In this document: positions 1 through 5,493 of the stretch, one piece after another | Position numbering within the stretch: position 1 is the stretch's first letter | Layout: every line of letters starts with the position of its first letter | Origin: Thermoleophilia bacterium | GTDB taxonomy: Bacteria > Actinomycetota > Thermoleophilia > Gaiellales > Gaiellaceae | NCBI GenBank assembly: GCA_025934335.1 | Contig: JAICYG010000040.1 | Location: 1-18,900 of the forward strand | DNA length: 18,900 bases | Direction of reading: 5' to 3' | Notes under the pieces: model-generated | Databases searched by the model: none | What the model saw: only the letters and a program-made list of their open reading frames with translations | Told to the model about the DNA's origin: nothing | Program-made: the position numbers and the translations under genes

Positions 1-112
1 GGGGCGCCGCCCCCCCTGGTCTCCCCCCCCCACAACAACTAGGGCCCCCCGCGGGGGGGGGGGCCCTCTGGGGGCGCGGGCCGCGGCCCCCGCCCCCCCC
101 CTCGACTCCTCG
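1..112. other. Low-complexity G/C homopolymer edge
   Basis: This stretch consists largely of C and G runs 5 to 11 long and no coding frame is convincing. It contains an inverted repeat (41-50 against 58-67, AGGGCCCCCC / GGGGGGCCCT) that could act as a terminator after the pilin gene, which ends at 123 on the minus strand, but no T tract follows it. The composition is unlike the rest of the window, so a poor-quality contig end is at least as likely as real structure. Confidence 0.5.
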
Positions 113-122
113 ATCAGTCGTG

Positions 123-527
123 CTACGAGTTGACGCTGACCGCCGAACCGCCGCAGTCCGTCGCCTTGTACCAGGTGGCACCAGGCCCGTGAACCGCCCA
201 GCTCTTGTTGCCGACGGTGGCGGTGAGGCAGTAGCCGCCGTCGCTGAGCGTGCCGACGGTCACCGCGCTGGCGATGCCGCTGTCGATCGCCTGCATCGAC
301 GGCTTGGTCATCCCGGTGTACTTGCCGTGGTCGCTGTAGTAGGCCTCGGCGACCGGGATCGCCTCGCGCAGGTCGGACTGGGCCGCGCGGTTGTTGGCGC
401 GGTCCTTGAAGCCGAGGTACGACGGCACCGCGATCGCCAGCAGGATGCCGATGATCACGATGACGATCAGAAGCTCGATCAGCGTGAAGCCCTCGTCACG
501 AGAGATCCGCTGCCGCAACTTGGTCAT
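123..527 (-). CDS. pilA: Type IV major-type pilin (prepilin)
   Basis: Predicted structural subunit of the type IV pilus, 134 aa. The N-terminus has a short positively charged leader ending in Gly13, followed by FTLIELLIVIVIIGILLAIA, the classic class III signal and hydrophobic assembly helix. Cleavage is expected between Gly13 and Phe14, which puts Glu18 at position +5. The C-terminal half has one Cys pair (in GYCL and TDCGG) as in a pilin D-region. I chose the ATG at 527 because AAGGAG lies 8 bases upstream and the leader length is then typical; the open frame continues further upstream without coding character. It is the last gene of the minus-strand pilus block and is preceded by a hairpin/palindrome region. 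PilD encoded upstream is the likely processing enzyme. Major versus minor pilin status is inferred from size. Confidence 0.93.
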   Translation of the reverse strand: MTKLRQRISRDEGFTLIELLIVIVIIGILLAIAVPSYLGFKDRANNRAAQSDLREAIPVAEAYYSDHGKYTGMTKPSMQAIDSGIASAVTVGTLSDGGYCLTATVGNKSWAVHGPGATWYKATDCGGSAVSVNS

Positions 528-581
528 ACACGTACTCCTTCGCTGGTGGGGTAGGACGAAGATCCCGCAACAACTTCTGTT

Positions 582-626
582 CGATACCTGCCGATTCCTC
601 TTCCCCCTGAGGGGGGAATCGGCAGG
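582..626. promoter_or_regulatory. Inverted repeat and G/C palindrome upstream of the pilin
   Basis: Perfect 12-base arms (CCTGCCGATTCC at 587-598 and GGAATCGGCAGG at 615-626) enclose a second palindrome, CCCCC-TGA-GGGGGG at 603-616. It lies 8 bases after the stop codon of the upstream small gene and 60 to 100 bases before the pilin start. It may be a terminator/attenuator, a regulator binding site, or both. The inner palindrome recurs at three other pilus-locus intergenic sites. On the minus strand it is followed by AGGAATCGGCAGGTATCG (582-599), which is nearly repeated upstream of the PilX-like gene at 9414-9430. Confidence 0.55.
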
Positions 627-633
627 GTCCCGA

Positions 634-876
634 TCAGTCGTTCGTCGCGGCGATGTCACAACCGAGGTACGAGAACGAGGTCATCAGGTCCGAGAGGAAC
701 GCATCCGCCTCCTGCAGCGTCGGGAAGCGGTACGGCCTCTCGGCAGTCGAGGTTCCGGCGAGGATGACGACCTCACCCTGCTCCTGCCGGACATCGATCG
801 TGGCCACGTCCGTACCCTCGCGGGTGATCCGCCAGGAAGCGTCGTGGTCGACAGCCAATTGAATCGCAGCTGACAT
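634..876 (-). CDS. Small conserved-context protein of unknown function in the pilus block
   Basis: An 80-aa soluble protein with no signal peptide or membrane segment; I do not recognise the family. The sequence alternates short beta-like and helical stretches (WRITREGTDVATIDVRQ, EVVILAG, then a helix LQEADAFLSDLMTSF) and ends with a lone Cys in LGCDIAATND. It sits between pilB and the pilin on the same strand, so a pilus-related role such as regulation or assembly is inferred from position only. The ATG at 876 is preferred. A GTG at 915 would add 13 residues but overlaps the palindrome at 915-926. There is no clear Shine-Dalgarno sequence, and a CTGCCGATAG box ends 8 bases before the ATG, which would fit a leaderless message. 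Confidence 0.65.
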   Translation of the reverse strand: MSAAIQLAVDHDASWRITREGTDVATIDVRQEQGEVVILAGTSTAERPYRFPTLQEADAFLSDLMTSFSYLGCDIAATND

Positions 877-884
877 CCCGATCA

Positions 885-892
885 CTATCGGC
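885..892 (-). promoter_or_regulatory. GCCGATAG box just upstream of the small gene
   Basis: Read on the minus strand this is CTGCCGATAG, ending 8 bases before the ATG at 876. The same ten bases precede the pilT start. It resembles the -10 element of FliA/WhiG-type promoters (GCCGATAA), but no TAAA lies at the expected -35 distance here. Transcription from it would give an almost leaderless message. Confidence 0.35.
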
Positions 893-914
893 AGCTCGTT
901 TCGGCGCTGCACCA

Positions 915-926
915 CCCTGATGGGGG
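915..926. promoter_or_regulatory. CCC-TGAT-GGGGG palindrome
   Basis: Member of the palindrome family shared with 603-616, 4767-4780 and 9431-9444. It lies between the pilB stop (950) and the small gene start (876), centred about 31 bases upstream of the GCCGATAG box. That is where an activator site next to a -35 region would be expected. It is the weakest of the four copies, with only three C residues in one arm. Confidence 0.4.
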
Positions 927-949
927 AGATTGCAGGCGTTTCGCGGCCG

Positions 950-2725
950 CTACGCCGAGCAGACGCGTGCGAGCTCTTCCGCGCTCGTCATGCCTGCCGC
1001 GACCTTGCCGATGCCGTCCTCCCACATCGTCCGCATCCCCTCGCCGCGTGCGGCCTCCGCGAGCACGTCGCGTGACGCCTTCTCGGATGCGAGCTGCTCG
1101 AGTAGCGGGCTCATCTCGAGCAGCTGGAAGACTCCGACGCGCCCCCGATAGCCCGTTTGCCCGCAGCGCGGGCAGCCGCGCTTGCGGTAGAAGAGCGTTC
1201 CCTCGAGCTGCTTCGCCCGCACCTCGTCGACGTGGAGCGACGCGAGCTCGTCGGGCCTTACTTCATAAGGCTCGGCGCAGTGCGGGCACAGCCGGCGCGC
1301 GAGACGCTGCGCCAGAACGGCGGACACGGCGGCACCGGTGATGAACGGCTCCACCCCCATCTCGTTCAGGCGCGTGATCGCCGACGGGGCGTCGTTCGTA
1401 TGCAGGGTCGAGAGGACGAAGTGGCCGGTGAGGGCCGCCTCGATCGAGATGCGCGCCGTCTCGCCGTCACGAATCTCGCCGACCATGACGACGTCGGGGT
1501 CCGAACGCAGGATCGAGCGCAGCGCCGTCGCGAAGGTAAGGCCCGCGCGCGGGTTGATCTGTACCTGGTTGATCTCTCCGAGCCGGTACTCGACCGGGTC
1601 CTCGACCGTGATGATGTTGATCTCGTCGCGCTTGATCGCGGCGAGACCCGCGTACAGCGTCGTCGACTTGCCCGACCCTGTCGGCCCGGTCACGAGCATC
1701 GCGCCCGTCGGCTTCGCGAGGATCCGGTTCATCTGCTGCTGCATGTCCTCCGCCAGGCCGATCTCCGCGAGCGTCGGCACCTCGCGCGACTTGTCGAGCA
1801 GGCGCATCGTCACCGACTCGCCCTCGACCGTCGGCAGCGTCGCGACGCGAATGTCGAGCATCCGTCCCGCAGCCGCAGCGCCCAGTGTGATGCGGCCGTC
1901 CTGCGGCTTGCGGCGCTCGGCGATATCGAGCTTCGCGAGCACCTTCAGGCGCGTCGTCACTCCCGCAGCGAGCCGCTTCGGAACGCGGTGCGCGACGTGC
2001 AGCACGCCGTCGATGCGGTAGCGCACGATCAGGTCGTTCTCCTGCGGCTCGACGTGGATGTCGCTGGCGCCGTCCTCGGCCGCCTGGAAGATCATCGAGT
2101 TGACCAGGCGGACGAGCGGCGCGTCCGAGATGCCGTCGTCGGCCTCGAGGTCGTCCTGTTTCTCGTCGCCGACGACGATCTCCTCGAGGAACGTCGCGTT
2201 CATCGCCTCGGCGGCGCGCCCGAGGCGGCGCAGCTCGGTGAGGACGTCGCTGCGCGCAGCGACGTGGAAGACGACATTCAGGCGCGTCGCGAACTTGAGC
2301 TCGTCGAGCCCGCGTACGTCCTGGGGATTCGTGATCGCCACCTTGATCGTCGAGCTGTCCGCGGCGAACGGGATCGCGCAGACGCGCTCGAGCACGGGGA
2401 GCGGGATCAGCTTCGCCGCCTGCGCGTCGACGCCGGCGATGGCGAGGTCGACGAGCGGCAGGCGATACTGCTCGGCGAGCGAGCGGGCAACGCCGAGAGA
2501 GCTCGCGAAGCCCTCCTCGACAAGCGCCTCGGCGAAGGCGCCGCGGCCGGCGCGCGTGCGAACCTGGTCGACCTTGTCCGGCGCGAGGAGGCCGCTCTCG
2601 CGGATCACCTCGGAGACGAGGTCGCCCGTCCCGCCGGGGAGCTGCGGATCACCGTCCTCCGTTCCGTCTTCGGAGCCGATCAGGCGCAGGTCGGGTGTGT
2701 TCTCCATGTTGCTCGACGCCTCCAT
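950..2725 (-). CDS. pilB: Type IV pilus extension ATPase PilB
   Basis: Cytoplasmic hexameric motor ATPase (GspE/PilB family) that drives pilin polymerisation, 591 aa. Residues about 40-175 form an MshEN-type N-terminal domain. In related proteins this domain can bind cyclic-di-GMP; I did not confirm the binding residues here. The C-terminal ATPase domain shows Walker A GPTGSGKS (347-354), the Asp box ITVEDPVEY, Walker B DPDVVMVGEIRD and the His box LSTLHTNDA. A zinc site of two CxxC pairs (C480/C483 and C518/C521) distinguishes PilB from PilT. The ATG at 2725 overlaps the pilD stop (TGATG), implying translational coupling. A second ATG at 2707 has GGAGG about 11 bases upstream and could be the real start. 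The gene is complete, of normal length, with all motor motifs intact. Confidence 0.95.
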   Translation of the reverse strand: MEASSNMENTPDLRLIGSEDGTEDGDPQLPGGTGDLVSEVIRESGLLAPDKVDQVRTRAGRGAFAEALVEEGFASSLGVARSLAEQYRLPLVDLAIAGVDAQAAKLIPLPVLERVCAIPFAADSSTIKVAITNPQDVRGLDELKFATRLNVVFHVAARSDVLTELRRLGRAAEAMNATFLEEIVVGDEKQDDLEADDGISDAPLVRLVNSMIFQAAEDGASDIHVEPQENDLIVRYRIDGVLHVAHRVPKRLAAGVTTRLKVLAKLDIAERRKPQDGRITLGAAAAGRMLDIRVATLPTVEGESVTMRLLDKSREVPTLAEIGLAEDMQQQMNRILAKPTGAMLVTGPTGSGKSTTLYAGLAAIKRDEINIITVEDPVEYRLGEINQVQINPRAGLTFATALRSILRSDPDVVMVGEIRDGETARISIEAALTGHFVLSTLHTNDAPSAITRLNEMGVEPFITGAAVSAVLAQRLARRLCPHCAEPYEVRPDELASLHVDEVRAKQLEGTLFYRKRGCPRCGQTGYRGRVGVFQLLEMSPLLEQLASEKASRDVLAEAARGEGMRTMWEDGIGKVAAGMTSAEELARVCSA

Positions 2726-3471
2726 CAAAGGACCCGCAGGTACCAGTCCACGATCGCGTGACCGGCAAAGAGCGCGAGCACGCCGCCGAGGGAAAGGAAC
2801 GGCCCGAACGGGATCGCCATCTTCCTTGCCGCCTTGCCGTGCCGTGCACCGAGCACGGCCGCCGGCACGAGCGCGGCGATCATTCCCGCGAGCAGCGCGA
2901 CCGGCACGACGCGCCCGAGGACGACACCGAGCAGGAGTGCGAGCTTCACGTCGCCCATGCCCATGCCGCCCGGATATGCCAGTGCCGCTGCGAGGAAGAA
3001 CGCAGCTGCGCCGACCCCTGCGGCAATCCACTCGACCGACGGGTGCAGGATCGTCTGCGCAGCGAGCAGCACCGCAGCCGCCGGGACGACGATGCGGTTG
3101 GGGATGATGCGGCGCTCGAGGTCGGTCGCCGACACCGTGACGAGCACGGCACAGAAGACCGCCGCGACCGCAAAGTCCCACATGAAGCCGAAGTCGAGCG
3201 CGCAGCCCGCGACGAGCGCGGCCGTCACCGCCTCGACTGCGGGATAGCGCCACGAGATCGCGGTGCCGCAGTGGCGGCAGCGGCCTCGCAGCAGCGCGTA
3301 CGAAAGCAGCGGGACGTTGTCGTACCAGTGAAGCGGCGTCGAGCACGACATGCACGCCGAGCCCGGCGAGACGATGGATCGCCGGAGTGGGATGCGGGCC
3401 GCGAGCACGTTCAGGAAGCTGCCGACGGCGAGACCCGGCGCCAGCGTGAGCGCAGCGAGCTCCACGTTCAT
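2725..3471 (-). CDS. pilD: Prepilin peptidase PilD
   Basis: Inner-membrane aspartic protease that cleaves prepilin leaders after Gly and N-methylates the new N-terminus, 248 aa. The N-terminal cytoplasmic loop has the two CxxC pairs of the bifunctional enzyme (C40/C43 and C65/C68). The two catalytic aspartates are D117 in ATDLERRIIPN and D174 in GMGDVKL, matching the family signature. The remainder is hydrophobic, consistent with about 7 to 8 membrane segments. The ATG start at 3471 lies 10 bases after the pilT stop, and the stop overlaps the pilB start, so pilT, pilD and pilB form one transcription unit. Its substrates are presumably the prepilins at 123-527, 5494-7809 and 9482-10135, all with Gly at -1 and Glu at +5. 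Confidence 0.95.
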   Translation of the reverse strand: MNVELAALTLAPGLAVGSFLNVLAARIPLRRSIVSPGSACMSCSTPLHWYDNVPLLSYALLRGRCRHCGTAISWRYPAVEAVTAALVAGCALDFGFMWDFAVAAVFCAVLVTVSATDLERRIIPNRIVVPAAAVLLAAQTILHPSVEWIAAGVGAAAFFLAAALAYPGGMGMGDVKLALLLGVVLGRVVPVALLAGMIAALVPAAVLGARHGKAARKMAIPFGPFLSLGGVLALFAGHAIVDWYLRVL

Positions 3472-3481
3472 CCGCCGCGGG

Positions 3482-4645
3482 TTACGCCGCGCCCGTTCCG
3501 TTGGGCGACCCCACCGCGAGCTCCTCCTCGGGCCCGTCGGTCGCCTCGGCCGCAGCAGCCTGCTCGAGCGCGTGCTCCTTGAGCGCGCGGTCGAGGGCGA
3601 TCATGAAATCGTGCCGGTTCGGTGCGGCGTTGGCCGCGACCTCCTGATCGACGTTGCCGGAGATCACGTGCTTGATCAGCGCGTCCGTGATCGTCTGCAT
3701 GTCGAAGAAGGAGCCTTCCTTCACCGCCTCGGGGATGTACTCCGACTTGTCCTCGCGGATCAGCTCCTGGATGCGGCTGTTCGCGATCATCACCTCGACG
3801 GCCGCCACACGACCGCCGCCGAGCTTCGGGAGCAGACGCTGGGAGACGACGCCCCGGAGCACGCCCGCGAGGATCGAGCGAACCTGCGGTTGCTTGATCG
3901 CCGGGAAGAACTCGACGTACCGGCTCACCGTCTCTGCCGCGTCGACCGTATGCATCGTCGAGAGCACGAGGTGACCCGACTCTGCCGCCTGCAGCGCGGT
4001 CTCGGCGGTCTCAGCGTCGCGGAGCTCGCCGATCAGGATCACGTCCGGGTCCTGACGGAGCACGCGGCGGAGCGCCTCGTGGAAGTTGTCGGTATCGAGA
4101 CCGACCTCGCGCTGGTTGACGATGCAGTTGATGTCGGGGTGCAGGATCTCGATCGGGTCCTCGATCGAGACGATGTGCTGCCGCCGGGTGCGGTTGATGT
4201 GCCCGAGCATCGCCGCCAGCGTGGTCGTCTTGCCGCTACCGGTCGCACCGGTGACGAGGACGAGCCCGCGGTGCTCCTCCGAGAGCTTCTCGACGCCCGG
4301 GGGCAGCCCGAGACCGCGGAAGTCCGGGATCTGCGCCGGGATGACGCGGAAGGCGAACGAGATGTCGCCGCGCTGCCGGAACGCGTTCACGCGGAAGCGC
4401 GGCAGGTCGGGCAGCTGGTACGCAGTATCCATCTCACCGGTCTCGTGGAAGAGGCGGACGCGCCGGGGAGCGCTGGCGCCGACGGCGTTCAGCACGTCCT
4501 CGAGCGCCTCGGAGTCGAAGGCGGGCAGGTCGCCGAGCGGCGTCAGCTCGCCGTCGATGCGAACAACGGGGGGAAGGCCGAACTTGAGGTGCACGTCGCT
4601 CGCGCCGCGATCGACGGCCTGGGAAAGGATGTCATGAAGGTCCAC
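3482..4645 (-). CDS. pilT: Type IV pilus retraction ATPase PilT
   Basis: Cytoplasmic hexameric ATPase that powers pilus retraction, 387 aa from the chosen start. The N-terminus (LHDILSQAVDRGASDVHL) aligns with the usual PilT beginning. Walker A is GATGSGKT (133-140), followed by the Asp box SIEDPIEI, Walker B DPDVILIGELRDAET and the His box LSTMHTVDAAETVSR. There are no zinc-binding CxxC pairs, as expected for PilT. After the normal PilT end there is an acidic Ala/Glu-rich tail of about 30 residues. I chose the GTG at 4645 because it matches the family start and because the 17 codons upstream (to a GTG at 4696) have poor third-position GC. A FliA/WhiG-like promoter ends just before 4645. Leading gene of the pilT-pilD-pilB unit. 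Confidence 0.92.
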   Translation of the reverse strand: MDLHDILSQAVDRGASDVHLKFGLPPVVRIDGELTPLGDLPAFDSEALEDVLNAVGASAPRRVRLFHETGEMDTAYQLPDLPRFRVNAFRQRGDISFAFRVIPAQIPDFRGLGLPPGVEKLSEEHRGLVLVTGATGSGKTTTLAAMLGHINRTRRQHIVSIEDPIEILHPDINCIVNQREVGLDTDNFHEALRRVLRQDPDVILIGELRDAETAETALQAAESGHLVLSTMHTVDAAETVSRYVEFFPAIKQPQVRSILAGVLRGVVSQRLLPKLGGGRVAAVEVMIANSRIQELIREDKSEYIPEAVKEGSFFDMQTITDALIKHVISGNVDQEVAANAAPNRHDFMIALDRALKEHALEQAAAAEATDGPEEELAVGSPNGTGAA

Positions 4646-4652
4646 GCCTGCC

Positions 4653-4680
4653 CTATCGGCAGAAGCGGGCGAATCATTTA
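4653..4680 (-). promoter_or_regulatory. FliA/WhiG-like promoter candidate for pilT
   Basis: On the minus strand TAAA (4680-4677) is followed after 16 bases by GCCGATAG (4660-4653). The consensus for FliA/WhiG-family sigma factors is TAAA, about 15 to 16 bases, then GCCGATAA. The box ends 7 bases before the GTG at 4645, so the message would be leaderless or nearly so. The alternative pilT start at 4696 would place this inside the gene, but that stretch does not have coding-like base use. Confidence 0.5.
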
Positions 4681-4766
4681 GCCGCAGATCGTCCACGTTT
4701 CGAGTCTTACGCGGACGGGGGCGTGTTTCCTCCCCCGGCCGGGTGGTCGGAAGGTGTCCGGCCATA

Positions 4767-4780
4767 CCCCTTGAATGGGG
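4767..4780. promoter_or_regulatory. CCCC-TTGAAT-GGGG palindrome between pilT and the HD-GYP gene
   Basis: Member of the recurring palindrome family, in the divergent region between pilT and the HD-GYP gene. On the plus-strand side it is followed 17 bases later by CCCGACCGATCCTC (4798-4811). A close copy of that block, CCCGAACTGATCCTC (9460-9474), follows the 9431-9444 palindrome after 15 bases. The pairing of palindrome and downstream block suggests a shared promoter architecture. Confidence 0.5.
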
Positions 4781-4832
4781 ATTGCGTAGACGGCATCCCC
4801 GACCGATCCTCTGGGGACGCCGCCATGGAAAC

Positions 4833-5435
4833 GTGAGCGACACTGCGACAGAGACGACTCCGGCAGCCGAGGCGACCGCAGCGACGGTCGAGGCCCTCGC
4901 GCGAGCCCTGGAGCTGCACGACTACCGGCGCGGGCGCTTCGGCGAGACCTCTGCGCACACGGCGCGCGTCACGCAGCTCGCGCTGCACCTCGCCGAGCGT
5001 GTCGCGCCCGAGCTCGCGCTCGACGCGCAGCTCGCCTACGGCTTCCGGCTCCACGACATCGGCATGATCGGCGTCTCGAACGCGACCCTGCTCAAGCCGG
5101 GCGCGCTGACGCCGGCGGAGGTCGACGAGATTCGCGAGCACCCGTGGCTCGGCGAGCGGATCGTCGCGCCGGTTCCCGCGCTCGGCGGGCTGACACGACA
5201 GGTGATCGCCTGCCACCACGAGCGCTGGGACGGCTCCGGCTACCCGCGCGGCCTGCGCGGCGTCGAGATCCCGGTCGCGGCACGCATCTTCGCCGTCGTG
5301 GACGCGTTCGACGCGATGACGAACGACCAGCCGTACCGCGACGCGCTGCCGGAGCCTGAGGCACGCGACGAGATCCAGGCGAAGGCGGGGCTCGAGTTCG
5401 ACCCCGACGTCGTCTCGGCGTTCCTCTCGCTCTAG
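4833..5435 (+). CDS. Stand-alone HD-GYP domain protein (cyclic-di-GMP phosphodiesterase family)
   Basis: A 200-aa protein made almost entirely of one HD-GYP domain, which in characterised relatives hydrolyses cyclic-di-GMP at a two- or three-metal centre. Visible ligands are H42, the HD pair H74-D75, H103 in EHPWLG, H128-H129 in CHHERWDGSGYP (the GYP signature at 136-138) and D157 in VVDAFDAMT. The usual HDIGK lysine is Met78 here, which could affect activity. There is no receiver or sensor domain, so control would come from expression or partners. The GTG at 4833 is preferred; upstream codons in the open frame are Arg/Pro-rich and pass through the promoter palindrome. It is divergent from pilT and lies inside the pilus locus, so I infer it tunes pilus behaviour through cyclic-di-GMP. 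Catalytic activity is predicted, not shown. Confidence 0.9.
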   Translation: MSDTATETTPAAEATAATVEALARALELHDYRRGRFGETSAHTARVTQLALHLAERVAPELALDAQLAYGFRLHDIGMIGVSNATLLKPGALTPAEVDEIREHPWLGERIVAPVPALGGLTRQVIACHHERWDGSGYPRGLRGVEIPVAARIFAVVDAFDAMTNDQPYRDALPEPEARDEIQAKAGLEFDPDVVSAFLSL

Positions 5436-5493
5436 GTTCCGCTCGAGATTCCGCTCCGGGTTCCGGCCTCGGCACGAGCGCCGGGGCCCGCTG

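Noticed and set aside
1157..2761. A 534-codon plus-strand frame opposite pilB
   Set aside because: pilB has all motor motifs on the other strand; the opposing product is Arg/Asp/Glu/Leu-rich with no family signature.
4646..4696. Longer pilT reading from GTG 4696
   Set aside because: Only about half of these 17 codons end in G or C, against nearly all downstream, and the family normally starts at the equivalent of 4645. Kept as an alternative because the palindrome-to-start distance (70) would then match the pilin and PilX-like genes.
5436..5472. Three imperfect repeats of about 12 bases (TTCCGCTC/TTCCGGCC) between converging genes
   Set aside because: Too short and too imperfect to call a repeat array; may be chance or a weak termination region.
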